A DNA stretch of 64,000 nt from Datura wrightii (Eukaryota; Streptophyta; Magnoliopsida; Solanales; Solanaceae). The stretch is taken from assembly GCA_035772735.1 (NCBI GenBank), contig JASDFA010000020.1, positions 13,619,501-13,683,500 on the forward strand, given 5' to 3'. A program made the position numbers and the translations under genes. Each line of letters begins with the position of its first letter. Position 1 is the stretch's first letter. Under the pieces are notes generated by a model. That model saw nothing but the letters and a program-made list of their open reading frames with translations. It ran no database searches and had not been told where the DNA came from. Shown piece by piece: positions 46,740-60,297 of this stretch.

Positions 46740-47430
46740 CTATTTAGTCAGTCCCTGTGGTGTGTGAATATCTCGAGGTATTTCTAGATGAACTACCAGG
46801 TGTTCCTCCCGAGAGAGAGATTGATTTTGAGATTGATCTTTTACCCGACACACAGCCCATTTCAATTCCTCCTACCGGATGGCCCCAGCCGAGCTAAAAG
46901 AGTTAAAGGAGCAGTTGAAGGATTTGTTGGATAAGGGTTTCATTAGACTGAGTAAGTCACCATGGGGTGCCCCGGTGTTGTTCGTCCGGAAGAAAAAAGG
47001 TTCTCTTCGGATGTGTATTGACTATAGACAGTTGAACAAGGTCACTATCAAGAATAGATACCCTTTACCTAGGATTGATGACCTATTCGATCTGCTTTAG
47101 GGTGCCAAATATTTCTCCAAGATAGATCTCAAGTCCGGGTATCACCAGCTCAGGGTTCAGGAGAGGGATATCCCAAAGACTGCTTCTAGAACTCGATATG
47201 GCCATTATGAATTGGTTATTATGTCTTTTGGACTAACCAATGCCCCTTAAGCTTTTATTAATCTAATAAATAGGGTATTCGAGGCATATCTGGACATGTT
47301 CATGATCGTATTCATTGATGACATATTAATATACTCCAGGAGCAAGGAGGGCATGCCGCACACCTGAGGGTAGCACTTCAGACCCTCAGGGATAACCATC
47401 TATACGCCAAGTTCAGAAAATGTGATTTTT
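46740..47430 (+). pseudogene. Element C reverse transcriptase
   Basis: VCEYLEVFLDELPGVPPERE begins the domain. LKDLLDKGFIRLSKSPWGAP, LRMCIDYRQLNKVTIKNRYP and KIDLKSGYHQLRV follow. The catalytic FIDD box is intact at about 47311-47322. A TAG near 47098, a stop near 47248 and frame changes near 46875 and 47345 break it. Confidence 0.9.
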
Positions 47431-47432
47431 GG

Positions 47433-48100
47433 ATGAAATTAGTTGCATTCTTGGGATATGTAGTGTCAAGCAATTGTATAAGGGTGGATCCCCAGAAAAT
47501 AAAGGCGGTAAAGAACTGGCCCAGATCGGTAAACCCTTCGGAGATCAGGAGCTTTTTGGGTTTAGCGGGTTACTATCAGAGGTTCATAGAAGGTTTGTCA
47601 TCCATTGCAGCCCCATTGACTAGATTGACTCAGAAAAAGGTGAAGTTCCAATGGTCGGAGGTTTGTGAGAAGAGCTTCCAGGAATTGAAGGCCAGACTCA
47701 CTTCAGCACCGGTGGTTGACTTTACCGGAGGGTACCGATGGCTTTGTGGTGTGTTGTGATGCTTCAAGAGTTGGACTAGGATGTATATTGATGCAGCATG
47801 GGAAAGTCATAGCATATGCCTCCATACAGCTAAAGATCCACGAGAAAAATTACCCAACCCATGATCTTGAGTTGGCCGCGGTGGTATTTGCTTTGAAGGT
47901 ATGGCGACACTACTTGTATGGGGTTCATGTAGATGTATTCACCGACCAAAAGAGCTTATAATATGTGTTCACCCAGAAGGAATTAAATCTTCAGCAACAG
48001 AGGTAGTTGGAGCTACTTAAGGATTACGACATGAATGTCCTTTACCACCCGGGTAAGGCCGACGTGGTAGAAGATGCCCTTAGTAGACTTTCTATGGGAA
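47433..48100 (+). pseudogene. Element C RT connection and RNase H
   Basis: IRSFLGLAGYYQRFIEGLS near 47540-47600 is the RT/RNase H connection. After a frame change near 47720, VCCDASRVGLGCILMQ, YPTHDLELAAVVFALK and VDVFTDQKSL give the RNase H core. Stops lie at about 47959 and 48006. LYHPGKADVVEDALSRLS leads into integrase. Confidence 0.9.
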
Positions 48101-49672
48101 GTGCGTCACATGTGAGTGAAGACAAGATGGAGTTGGTAAAGGAGGTACATCGACTTGCACGGTTGGAAGTTAGGTTAGTTGGTTCGGCCGATGGTGGGGT
48201 GGTAATTCAGAACGGGTCAGAGTCATCCTTGGTAACAAAGGTGAAGGATAAGAAAAATGAAGATCCAATATTGGTAAAGTTGAAAGAAGATGTTCAGAGT
48301 CAGAAGGTAGAAGTCTTCTCCAAAAAGGCAGATGGTGTGCTTCGGTACCAGGGCCGCTTATGTGTCCCGAATGTGGGGGACTTGAGGAGTCGAATGTTTC
48401 ATGAGGCTACAGGAACCAGATATTCTATCCATCCAAGAGCCACCAAAATGTATCTCGCCTTGCGGGAAATCTACTGGTGGAATGACATGAAGCAGGATAT
48501 TGCAGAATTTGTAGTCTGGTGCCCAAATTGCTAACAAGTGATAGTCGAGCATCAGAGACCGAGGGGTGTACTTCAATACATCAGCATTCCTACTTGGAAG
48601 TGGGAAGATATCAATATGGACTTTGTAATAGGTTTACCCCGCACTCGTAGACAGTATGACTCCATTTGGGTTGTGGTCGACAAGTTGACCAAGGCTACTC
48701 ATTTCTTATTGGTCAAAACCACCGATTCAGCAGAAGATTATGCTAAGTTATACATACGAGAGTTGGTTAGATTTCATGGAGTGCCCTTGTCTATTATATC
48801 AGATAGAGGCACTCAGTTCACCTCTTAGTTCTAGAAGATCTTTTCAAAAGGGACTTGGCATCCAGGTCAAGCTTAGCATGACATTTCATCCGCAAACATA
48901 TGGTCAGCTGGAGCATACTATCTCGACTCTTGAAGATATTTTGAGAGCTTGTGTTATTGACTTCTAGGGTAGTTGGGATGAGCACTTGCCTCTTATTGAG
49001 TTTGGCTACAACAACAACTATCACTTCAGCATTCAAATGGCACCGTTCGAGGCTTTTTATGGGCAAAGGAGTAGATCGCCCATTAGGTGGTTTGAATTCG
49101 GTGGGGCTTTTTTAGTGGGTCCAGATTCAGTCCATGAGGCTATGGAGAAAGTTCAGTTAATAAGAGGAAGGCTGAAAATGGCTCAAAGTCGCCAAAAGTC
49201 CTATGCGGATGTGAGGAGAAGGGAACTTGAGTTCGAGGTCGATGATTAGGTATTTCTGAAGTTATCTCCAATGAAGGGAGTGATGAGATTTGGGAAGAAA
49301 GGGAAACTTAGCCCCCGCTATATTGGCCCATATCGGATTGTGAGATGAGTGGGTAAGGTGGCTTATGAGCTAGAGTTACCTTCAGAGTTGGCTTCAGTTC
49401 ATCCCGTATTCTATGTATCGCTCTTGAAAAAGTTCTTGGGAGATCTAGCCTTAGTGGTTTCGGTGGAAAGTGTTGGTGTGAAGGATAACCTCAGTTACGA
49501 AGAAATTCCTGTTGAAATCTTGGATCGTCAGGTTCGAAGGCTGAGAAACAAGGAAGTAGCTTCAGTAAGGTGTTATGGATAAATCAGCATGTTGAGGGAG
49601 CTACGTGGGAAGCTAAAGAGGATTTTGATGGCTAAATACCCCCATTTGTTCCCTACCGAATCAATTTCAGTT
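48101..49672 (+). pseudogene. Element C integrase with C-terminal chromodomain
   Basis: The zinc-binding region ends WCPNC at 48532, followed by TAA. The catalytic core shows MDFVIGLPRT, SIISDRGTQFTS and HPQTYGQLEHTI, so D, D and E are in place. Stops occur near 48826, 48966 and 49247. The final segment, with HPVFYVSLLKK, YEEIPVEILDRQVRRLR and, after a frame change near 49570, a WINQHVEGATWEA stretch, is a chromodomain of the type that defines chromoviruses, here of the Tekay/Del kind. Confidence 0.9.
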
Positions 49673-49870
49673 TAAGGTACAAATTTTTTCTCTAAACCTC
49701 TGTTCAGTTTTTCATGTTCCGCTCATGTGTGCGAGTTTTTTTCATGATATGATGTATGTATGTGATGTTTGAATCATCGTCGGTTTTCGATTTAAATGAT
49801 CAGGATTTGCATATGGTAATTGTATGTTTCTATTGCTGTTTGTTTCCTACATTCGAGTACGAATGTTTCG

Positions 49871-49883
49871 AAGGAGGAGATAT
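49871..49883 (+). other. Polypurine tract of element C
   Basis: AAGGAGGAGATAT precedes TGTAATACC. The TTCGAGTACGAATG phrase lies just upstream, as in elements A and B. Confidence 0.85.
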
Positions 49884-51618
49884 TGTAATACCCCGGAAGG
49901 GACTAAGAATAGACCCGGGAGTTGAAGTTGGAAACTGCAGAAAACCTGGAATTTTGCACCAGTACGACTCGAGGTACGAATCGTGGTGAGGACCTATAAC
50001 TCGTGACTCTAGTGGTGATGAGTTCGGGAGCTTGAGGTTATACCACGAGTAGTCCTACGAGTCCTGGCGTATTGATATGACTCGTGGTGAATTTCTCGGT
50101 GGTGCCAGAGTGGGTCGTCAAGGGTCATGGTATGACTCGTAGGATGTAGCAACAAGTCGTGGTGAGGAGTTGTGGTTAAGTCGTATTGGTTTGGGTGGCT
50201 GGTACCATGGTTGACAGTACGACCAGTAGGATAGTGGTACGAGTCGTGGTATACCAGTCGTGGCCAAATTCAGAAAGTTGGGAAGAATGGTGAGGTGACC
50301 ACAAGAGGTAATCACGAGTCGTGACTTGATGGTACGACTCGTGGTCAGGGCCAAACCTATTTTTCAGGGAAGTTTCAGTAAGGGAAAATTTGACTTTTCT
50401 ACACTTTTGGGCCCTAAACCACATCGTTTGGGGTCGGAACAGGGTCTTTAAGGGATGGAAACTCCTGCTAAGTTCATTTTTGGCAGTTTCAAGCGCTAGA
50501 GAAGGGAGTAGGAAGGAATTCTAGCAATTTTCTTCAAGTTCTTCAAGTTTCCACTTAGGGTTCTTCAAGGGAGTAGGAATCACAAATAATTCAGGTATGT
50601 GGGGTTTTGATGGGTCATAACCCAAATGCATGTTTCCTAAAAATTCGATATGAGCATGTTATAGTATGTCTAAAATCATGGGTTTGAATTATTGAGCCAT
50701 TTTTACTTATTTTATTCATTATTTGATGATTTAATCCCTAAAATCACATGTGCCCAAATCATGGGGTTTTTAGTGAAATTCATGGTTATGGTGATTTCTC
50801 AAGCATGATATGAACTCTTGAATTTAAGCATGTTTTCAACTACACATGTTATTATGATCATATTTCCGATAAATTTAAGCATTTCAAGTATGATTGAAAT
50901 TATGGGCAATGCCCACATGTCTCTTGTGATTTATGAACTATGATTTTGGCCGATTCACGGGCCCAAATTCCATGGCTAGTATTACGAATTCTCTAGCATG
51001 ATATGATTCTCACGATTTAACTAGCCATGCATGTCATGTATGAATTTCTATGAGCACATTGCATGTTTTGGGAGTAGTACTTAATATCGAGTAGGTTCGG
51101 GGCCCAAGTTACGCCTCGAATCTCACAACTACGTGCCACCGTAGGTTATGTTTGGGACCTCCTCAGTGACCGTCCCATATTCCCTATGGGGCCTTCATGA
51201 GTGATATCGCGCCTTCCATGGTTCATATCCTTGGGAAGATATGGACGACCTACCGACTAGGTTTATAGGTCGGGCTACATGTGTGCTCATATGGGGTATG
51301 TCGGTTATAGAAATCTCCCATTAATCCTCATGGTTTTCAAGTGAATGCATGGAATGTTTCTTTTGGCTCAAGTTATGTTTTATGAAATGTTTTCCTCACA
51401 TTTTATAACTATGACAGGTTTACGAATATTTTGGAAGTACTGAGCCTTACGATATACTTACGATTTCAGTCTTATGATCATGATGTCCCCACTCCTTTAA
51501 CTTTTATATTTCAAGAATTATTTTGCATACCTTACATACTCAGTACCTTCCAAGTACTGACCCACATATTTTCAGGATTCGGTTCACAGGTTCAGCATCT
51601 TCCCTAGCTTGCTCTCAG
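49884..51618 (+). mobile_element. Element C 3' LTR, 3'-truncated
   Basis: It follows the 5' LTR from TGTAATACCCC to GCTTGCTCTCAG near 51618, then departs into sequence that belongs to element B. About 330 bp of the LTR end are missing. It also lacks about 70 bp near 50610 that the 5' copy has at 30637-30702. The CG-motif cluster is at 49955-50345. Confidence 0.88.
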
Positions 51619-51756
51619 TTCTTCTCTCAGCTTGGATTCAGTCACTCCATTAGTTTTCAGGCTCAGATGTTCAATATTTGGGATGACAGTTCCATTCCCC
51701 AGTTTTTCAATAGGATTATCCACATTCGAGGATGAATGTTCCCAAGAGGGAGATAT
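51619..51756 (+). mobile_element. Element B internal tail with polypurine tract
   Basis: The stretch ends CACATTCGAGGATGAATG and AAGAGGGAGATAT, the usual lead-in and polypurine tract of this group, and adjoins B's 3' LTR. It is all that remains of B between its truncated integrase (29905) and its LTR. Confidence 0.8.
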
Positions 51757-53927
51757 TGTAATACTTCGAAAGTCCCTAAGATTAGAATCAAGGGTTCGAG
51801 TAGAGAAAGTAGGAAAATAATGCCCAGGTCACAGGACGAGTTGTCTAGTGACCCGTCAGGAGACTTCACGAGTCGTGAAGTGACTTATGAAGTGAAGGTT
51901 GATTGGTAGGAACTCGTGCTTAGGGGTGACCCCGGAAGGCAACCACGAGTCGTGATGTGACTCCAAGACTCGTGAAGTTGGTCATGACCAGGACCTGAGT
52001 GGAAGACCTACATATTGTCCAGAAGACTTCATTGATTGAGCCCACGAGTCATCCAATAACCCTACGAGTAGTGATGTCACTCATGAAGATCGACAATGTC
52101 CAAATTTCCTGCATTTTACTAAGGGTGTTTTTATAATTCCTAAGCTCCTAAGTCCTAAACTACGTCATTTTAGGATCAGTTGGGAGGGTTTCAAGAGGGT
52201 TTAATCTATTCTAACACATTCCCTCCCCATGCATGCAATACTAGAGAATTCCTAAGGAGATCAAGTCTAGAACTCTTCAAATTCTTCTTCAAGTCCTTTG
52301 GGCTTTCAAAGAAGAGTGTAAAACCAGATTAACCAAGGTATGTAGGGTTATGAATGAAATTTCCTCTTCACTCTCATGCCCCCAATTTCTCTTCATGATT
52401 ATGAATTCACGTATTAGAGTCAAGTTTAAGATCTTATAGGGTTTTAACCCAAATTCATGAAATTCTCTTAGATTAGCTTATGGGTCAATTCCATTCATAT
52501 TTTAGATGATGTTTTGAGATTATGGGAAAGTTTTAAACCTATATTAATTATAATTCATGATTTCAAGTTTTAAGAGTATGATGCCCAATTATTCCAGTTT
52601 CCTGAAAAGTTGAATTTATGATTTATGCTTCCAAGTATGATGAAATTTCTAGTATAAGAATGTTTATGAATTATCCATGTATATATCCATGATTTGACTA
52701 TCAAGTCTATTTCAATCATGATAAAGTTTGGGCAAGCCTACATGATCTAAGTATGACTTCATGATTTGACTAAATCTTATGATACTAGCTTACCACATGG
52801 TTTTTGGAGTCTAGACTTCCACTGTTTAGATTGTGGTATGTTTTGAGCCAAGTCTCCTCATGTTCAGTTTTTAAACTATGTATACATTGTTATGATCAGC
52901 TTCGCTGAAAGACCATGGTCCATCTTTGTGGAAAAATGATAGAGAACATATAAATGTTTTTGGGTGTTGTGCCTAGCACAAAGTAGGCTAGGGGTTCAGA
53001 TAATCCCGGGCCTCAGAACTACGTGCCAACATAGGTTTATTCAGATTCTTTGGGACCTCCCTTGTGAGTTTCCCCTTCCCTCAAGGGGCCTTCAGCTTGA
53101 TATCGTTATCATGGTAACACCCCTAGCTCTGGCAAGGTTTTGGATGGATCTGCCCACTTGAGTGCAATAGTCTGGATCACGTAAGCTCTATTGTGGTAAT
53201 GTCAGTTAAATGATGAGTCTCCCATTGTTCCTCACGATTTCAGTTATGCATGTTCATCAGTTATGATATTATGTTTTTAGCAGGTTCGACATAAATGTTC
53301 AGTTTTACTTATGATTATCAGTTTCAGGTTTGAATCATTTGATTCAGTTATGTTTAATCATGTTTTCAGTTAATAGCATACAAGCCTTACCCTCAAAATC
53401 TTATGATGTAATGATTTATGACATACATGTTTTCAGTTTTACTTACTTAGTAGTATTACTTACCTTGCATACTCGGTACATTCCAAGTACTGACCGCATA
53501 TTCTATATTGTATAGTTTGATGATACAGGCTCAGACATTTAGGCCCCATCCTGTCGCTAGACAGTTCTCAGAGTTTAGCATATCCAGTCTTGGTGGTGAG
53601 TCCTCATCCATCGAGGACCTTCAGTTATCCTTGTTATTATCGTCTTTCAGTTTTGGTCTTTTAGTGAGCTAGTTGGGGCCTTGTCCCATTAGCTCGTCAG
53701 TATGTAGAGGCTTATCAGACATAGTTATGTATTCAACATCAGATTCAATGTTTTATATTCCATTGTTGAGATGTATTAAATATTCAGGCTTCTGCTATTT
53801 CAGAATTAAGTTTTCCGCATTATTTATCTTGAGCTTTAATTATCATGTTCATGCAATAGGTCAACTTGGGGCCATTTATGATTCTAGGTTCCGTGTCTAG
53901 ATCTAGACCTATGCTCTGGTCGTGAAA
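51757..53927 (+). mobile_element. Element B 3' LTR
   Basis: It begins TGTAATACTTCG and ends GGTCGTGAAA, 2171 bp, collinear with 24088-26236. A GAGTCGTGA-type motif cluster lies in 51835-52090. It is followed by the GTGCC target duplication. Confidence 0.9.
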
Positions 53928-55257
53928 GTGCCTCCACAATAACCTTTCCTTTACTCAAAGCCACGAAACAATGTCAATCTCTTCAAATACGTAATCTATA
54001 TAAGAATACAAGTCCATAGACACTGATATACATATATTTCGGATCCAAAAAGTCAACCCAAAAGTCTATCTCGAACCTCTAAGGTCAAAACTATAATTTC
54101 ATCATAAAATCAGTTTATCCATATACCATAGTTCATAAATCTCAAATTTCATAAAAAATTGAGTCCAAATAGACCTCCACATCAATAAAATACAAATTTT
54201 CAATTAACAGGAGAAAACTCCCCACTTCTCAACCAGATCAAAGGATTATAACGATAAATAAATGATGAAATAGCGGGAAAAATACCAAAATCGAGGTTAG
54301 AATCTTACCCCATAGCTGAATCATGAAGAACGCCTCCAAAATCTCTCAAAATCGAGATCTCTAGCTCTAGAAATGAAATAAGAACAATGAGATTCGAAAC
54401 CTTTTGTAGTCATGGTCCAAGCTTCGCGAACGTGACCAGTTGACCCAATCCAACCCATCGTGAATGGACCCCCCTATTGCGATTGCGATGCACTATCCAA
54501 ACCCGACCCAAATTCCATTCTATGCAAATGCAATTTGCCTCACGCGAACGAGAAGACCATACTCTCTTCCTATTCGAGATCGTGATCTTCCTCTCGCCAA
54601 TGCGAAGAAGGATCACTAGCACTAGACACCAAATGACTTTTGGTGTCATCTTAACTCCACTTTGACACCTGAAACATATCCAAGATCCTCCAGACACAAA
54701 GCAAATATGAAAATCTATGATAAAACACATTAGGAACCTGTTAGATGCTTAAAGCATTAACCTAGAGTCGTCTTGACAAAATATTAACCATGGTCAACTA
54801 TATTTCTTTAGCTTAATTAGAAATTAACTCAATGATCTAAGCACTTTTGATCCCTTCAAGCCCCATGCAAAACATCCGACCAAGTCATCAAAAACCCTCC
54901 GAACCTAATAAAACTGATAACACTCAATTTTGAACTCGTTTACCCAGTTTGTAAACTTTGGTCAAACTTTTCATTATCAAACTTCCAAAAATAGAACTTC
55001 TTCTCTAAAACTCACTCGATCACCTAGAGAATTTGATCATTCATCGATGGAGATACTTGATCTCGAATTTAACCAATTAAGATATCAAAAAATAATGTTC
55101 TGAATTTCTTCATTCAAAATGAATTTTTAGCCTATTTCTTTATTCTTTATAGTTACCATCCATCTTCGCAAGTTAGAATTCACGTAATAAATCTACAAAA
55201 AAGGATTTTTAGGGGAAAGAGGCCCAAAATCTCAAAATAATCACACGGATCGTTACA
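53928..55257 (-). mobile_element. Element F 3' LTR, right portion (its upstream end)
   Basis: It starts with the GTGCC target duplication of B and ends GGATCGTTACA on the plus strand, i.e. the LTR start TGTAACGATCC on the minus strand. Joined with 22700-24087 it makes an LTR of about 2.7 kb. The stretch is non-coding. Confidence 0.85.
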
Positions 55258-55289
55258 TTATCTACAATTTAAACAAATATTCATCCTCA

Positions 55290-56780
55290 AACGAGTAAAG
55301 AAAAGTATTTGAGCTGTCAAAAAACTGTAAATATTTGCTCTGCATATCTGACTCAGTCCCTCAAGTAGTCTCCTCAACCAAAGATGCTTCTATTTCACCT
55401 TTACAAAAGCAATCTCCTTCGATCTCAACTTTCAAACCTACTTGACCAAAATGATCACAAGCTCCTCCTCAAATGCCAAATTCTGATCTAATTGTACTAA
55501 ATTCTACTGAATCATGTGAGAACCATCTGAATGATACTTCTTTAGCATCGAAACATGAAATACTGGATGAATACCAGATAAATATGGTGTCAAGACCAAC
55601 TCATAAGAAAGCTCTCCAATACACCAAAGAATCACAAACGGGATATTATACCTCAAGCTTGGCTTGCCTTCTTTCTGAATCTCATAACACCTTTCATAGG
55701 CGAAAACCTTTAGTAGAATCTAGTCACCAACCATGAACTCTACATCATGAACCTTTCGATTCACATAACTCTTATGTCTTGGGATATGAGGAGTCTCTTT
55801 TGAATTAATTTGAACTTATCAAAGGAATCTCTCAATAAGTTTGTACCCCAAGGTCTATCCTCAAACACATCAAACCAACCAATTGGAAACGACATCTCCT
55901 AGAGCCCACAAACATAGCCATTTGAATGTTGGAGTGCTAACTATTATTATAAGCAAACTCCATCAATAGAAAGAACTGATCCTAAAGACCATCGAAGTCA
56001 ATAACACAGGGCCTACAACATACCCTCAAGTACTTGAATAATCTGCTCGGACTGACCATCAATATATGGGTGAAATATTGTGCTAAACTTCATTCAAGTG
56101 CCCAACTCCCTCTACATAGACCTCTAGAAATAAGATGTGAATTCAGTACCACTGGCCGAAATGATAGATGTAGGTACTCCATGCAATCGAATGACCTCTC
56201 GAATGTAGATTTTCCCAACTTCTCCAAATTAATCTAAGTATCTGAATTGGTATGAAATGTAAAGACTTAGTCAGTTAATCCACAATGATACAAAAAGCAT
56301 CAAATTTCTCAAATCTTATGGCAACTCTACCAGAAAATCCGTAGTAATGTGCTCTCACTTTCACTTAGATATAGGCATGCTCTAAGTCATACCACCCGAT
56401 ATTGGTGCTCATACTTCAACTGTTGGCATTTCAAACATCGATACATATGATCAACTAAGTCCCTCTTCAACTGACACCTCCAATGGTATTGTTTTAAGTC
56501 ATAATACATCTTTGTTGTTCCCGAGTGAATAGAATATCTCAAACTATGAGCCTCTTCCATGGTCAACTAAGTCAACTCACCTGTCTACAAAACATAAAAT
56601 GTGGCCTTTAATCATCAAAAATACCTTTATCATCTAGAATCACTTCGTTAGCTTCTCCTTACAACACCTTATCTCAAATCTTGCATAGTTTTTCATCTTC
56701 AAATTGTCTAGACTTGAGTTGTTCCATAAGAAGTAACTGAACCTCCACAAAATCTACCTGTACTCACTTCTTCCGACTCA
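55290..56780 (-). pseudogene. Element F integrase and chromodomain remnant
   Basis: Minus-strand reading gives HPGKVNMVVDTLSRKK near 56800-56750, then a badly broken core, PMKGVMRFRKK near 55680, HPVFHVSMLKKY near 55560, and FEEELVIILVK with KLRSKEIAFVKVK near 55470-55390, a chromodomain remnant. Stops are frequent in all parts. Confidence 0.8.
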
Positions 56781-56799
56781 AAGTATCCACTACCATATT

Positions 56800-57960
56800 C
56801 ACTTTGCCTGGATGTTATATAATGGTTATGTCATAGTCCTTCACCAACTCCGATCACCTCTACTGCACCAAATTAAGATCCCTATGATTAAATATGTACT
56901 GAAGGTTGTGATGATCCATGTATAAGCAATACACACCATAGATGTAATGTCTCTAAATTTTCAACACAAATGTCACCATTGCCAACCAAACTATGAGTGG
57001 GTTAGTTCTTCTCATGCACCTTCAACTATCTCGAATTGTACTTATGACCTTGCCTTTATATATAAACACATAATCAAGGACAACTCTAAAAGAATTAAAA
57101 TATATCGTAAAGCCTTCTTCCTTCGCGAATAATATCAAAATCAGGGTTGTAGCCAACAAAGTCTTGAGCTTTTGGAAACTTACCTCATGCTTTTCTAACC
57201 ACTTGAAAATCACATTCTTTTGAGTCAAGTTGCTTAATAGAGACGCAATGGATGAAAATCCCTTTAGAAATCACCCGTAATAGTCTGCCATGTCTATAAA
57301 ACTCTAAATTTCTATAGGTGATGAGGGATTAGCCTAATATCTAATAGCCCCAATCTTTTTAGGGTCTACTATAATACCCTCCTTTGACATTATATGTCCC
57401 AAGAAATACCACAAAACTGAGCCAACATTCTCACTTTGAAAACTTTGTATAAAGCTACTAATTCTTCAAAGTTTGAAGCACAATCATCAAATGTTACTCA
57501 TGCTCCTCTCTACTGTGGGAGTATATCAAGATATAGTCGATGAAGACAATAACAAAGAATCCAAATACAATATGAAACTCCATTCATCGGGTCCATAAAG
57601 GTTGTCGGGGCATTGTTTAGCCCAAAAGACATCACTAAGAATTCATAATGACCATATCAAGTCCTAAAAGTTGTTTTAGGGATATCCTCTGTCCTAATAT
57701 TTAGTTGATGATAATCAAACTCAACCCGATCTTAGAGAAAATTGAAGCACCCTGAAATTGATTATACAAATCAATAATTCAAGGTATAAGATTCTTATTT
57801 TTGATAGTCACCTTGTTCAAGTGTTTATAATCAATGCACATCTGCATGGAACCATCCTTCTTCATTACAAATAGAACAAGAGCATCCAAAGGGAGACACT
57901 CAGTCTAATAAATCCTTTTCTCAACAAATCCTGCAATTTCTCCTTTAACTCTATCAGCAC
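56800..57960 (-). pseudogene. Element F reverse transcriptase and RNase H remnant
   Basis: RNase H pieces include VISYASR-like, YPTHNLELA-like and FNHRDLN-like segments in 57040-56850; the open frame 57228-57022 covers the RT connection (MTQKNVIFKWLEKHEVSFQKL). RT motifs near 57850-57500 include a FIDYILIYSH-type box, one Asp replaced. All are interrupted. Confidence 0.78.
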
Positions 57961-58289
57961 CATCCCATATTACGGAATAAAAATGGGTTGATTGCCCAAC
58001 TCCAAATCAATACCAAAATCAATGTCTTTATCAGGAAGAATATTAGGAAGATCTGTGGGAACACTTCCAAGAACTCCCTCACCACTAGTACTGACTATAA
58101 CGTGGAGTCTCAACACTTGTTTCCTGAATGAAGGCCAAATTAGTCAAACATCCCTTCCCTATCATCTGTTGGGCCTTAAGAAATAATACCATCCTCTTCA
58201 GGTAAAGACTGACTATTTCATTCCACTCCAACCTGGGAATGCCCGACATGGCTAAGGTGATTGTTTTGGCATGCCAGTATAGAATTGCA

Positions 58290-58590
58290 TGAAATGGATA
58301 TAGCCAATTCATGCCCGTGATAATATCAAAATCCACCATATCCAAAATTACTAAATTCACCCACGTATTAGAGCCTAATAGAGTGATGGCACATGATCAA
58401 TAGACTTGATCCACAGTCATTAAATCCCCAACTATAGTAGAAACACAAATAAGTGAAGCAAACGAGTCGTACATCATATCCAAACCGTAGAGAAATATAT
58501 AGAAACATAAGAATAAGTAGAGTCTAGATCAAATAATATAGTAGTTGTTTGGTGAAAAACTAGAATAATACTTGTAATGACCGCATCTGA
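58290..58590 (-). pseudogene. Element F protease remnant
   Basis: LFDLDSTYSYVS near 58530-58500 is a degraded DSG/DPG active site, with the catalytic Asp kept but the Gly lost. VDFDIITGMNWL near 58340-58300 is the second protease segment. Confidence 0.75.
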
Positions 58591-58759
58591 AGCCTTTGCC
58601 TCTAGTCTACTAGGGAAAGCATAGAATTAACTCTGACTACCATCAAAATGAGAACACCTATGGCCACCACCTTGGCCAGTTTGAGAACTAGCTCTACCAT
58701 TCTGAGCACCTCTTTTGGTTGGCAGTACTGATGCTCGATATGTAGAAACCTGAGAACCC

Positions 58760-60060
58760 TGCTGCTAAGTGTGTCACCTAAGCCTAGGGAAATCCTTCTT
58801 AAAATGTCTCAGATCACCACATTCACAACATCCACCCTTCAGCTAAATCTGCCCAGATGAATCAAGATATCCCAAATAACCTCCACAACTTGAGGGGCTA
58901 TATGAAGAGCCTTGGGAAGCCTGTTCCAAGCCATATGTATGAACTGCTCCTAGATTGATCACTCTATGATATCTACAAAGTTGAATGGACATGTCATCTG
59001 GACTGTTCGTGATGTCCAATCCTAGAATAACCCCTACATCCATATGAGGTACCATCAACACTACCTAAACTATGAGGTTTCTTTCCCTGATGCTCCTCAA
59101 AGTTCTATCATCTGATTAACTCCACATTCTTGGTGGCATTTATCACTTGTTGAAAAGTAGCTTATGTATCATCCACTTGAGATGTAGCTAGACAAACGGG
59201 TCAGATGAGTCCCTTAACAAATCTCTTCACTCTCTTAGTTTTATTTTAGAAGTATTATCTATGAATAGTGCAATAAGGTATGAAGCCTCATCTTATAATT
59301 CATCACGGTCATTCCATTATGTAGTAGCTCCTCGAACTGAATCTTGTTGCTCTCTCGCACACTATAGGAAACAAACTTCTCTATGAAAACTTGCAAAAAT
59401 TGAGTCCATGTGAGAGGAGGTGACCCAACTGGTCTACACTCAATATAAGCTTTATACTATTGTTTAGTTGGACTGAACATTTGGAAAGCTATGAAACTGA
59501 CTCCTTGAAGTCTACCAAATCCAAATTATATAATCTCTCATGACAGATAACTAAGAACCCATATAAATCTACACTAGGATCCCTAATGAACTGCTGAGGA
59601 TTCATCACCTTGAACCGACTAACCTCTTCTGCTCCTCCACTGATAGAGCAAGTGCAATCATAGGTCATAGAGCAATGCCCGAAATGGTATGCCCAAATGC
59701 TGAGGAGCCACAACTAAAACTGGTTGTACCTCTGGAGTCTGGAATCCTGGTGTAACATGTTGATCAGGAGTCTGAACTCCTTACACTGCTTGTGAATCAT
59801 CATGTGTATCGATAACATACCCACTTGATCCACGCTCTCTAGCAAACCTAACATCCAAACCATAGCATCTTGTAACACTAGTGTAGAAACAAATTCTAGT
59901 TGTGCTTGAGTTGGATCCAACTCAGCCGCGTCAACTGATTCATCACCATGAGTAGCCTCTATCTCAAGAGATATGGCTCTAGCACAACCCTTGGCAAGTG
60001 CTGCCACTTGAGCTATACCTCAACCTCTACCTCATCCTTTTCCTCTACCTTGTCCACGAA
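58760..60060 (-). pseudogene. Element F gag remnant
   Basis: The start is an Arg/Gly-rich stretch near 60050-60010. The frame 60007-59714 and then 59713-59489 hold the capsid, the latter with FKVMNPQQFIRDPSVDLYGFL. A CECGDLRHFKKDF-like zinc knuckle lies near 58830-58790. Stops and frameshifts are common. Confidence 0.75.
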
Positions 60061-60282
60061 CAATGACCCTAGCAGCCAACACAGGGTCTTTCTCTCCATT
60101 TGTGGGAGAATGAAATAAGAAAGTTTAAAATCTCAACTGAAACAATTATGCATTATAAGAATGGAAAACTTTTTCTAAATATCTCATAGCCTCTTGAAGA
60201 TAAGTACAGATGTCTCTCCATACTGATCTGAAAGATTGTACTATACATTGAATCTAGTAACTACTAAATCAAAGAACTTGGG

Positions 60283-60294
60283 GCTTTGATACCA
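60283..60294 (-). other. Primer-binding site of element F
   Basis: On the minus strand it reads TGGTATCAAAGC, one base off the initiator tRNA-Met type found in A and C. It borders F's 5' LTR. Confidence 0.85.
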
Positions 60295-60297
60295 AAT

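Noticed and set aside
54410..54730. 106-codon minus-strand frame in F's LTR
   Set aside because: It is in LTR sequence and no domain can be seen.
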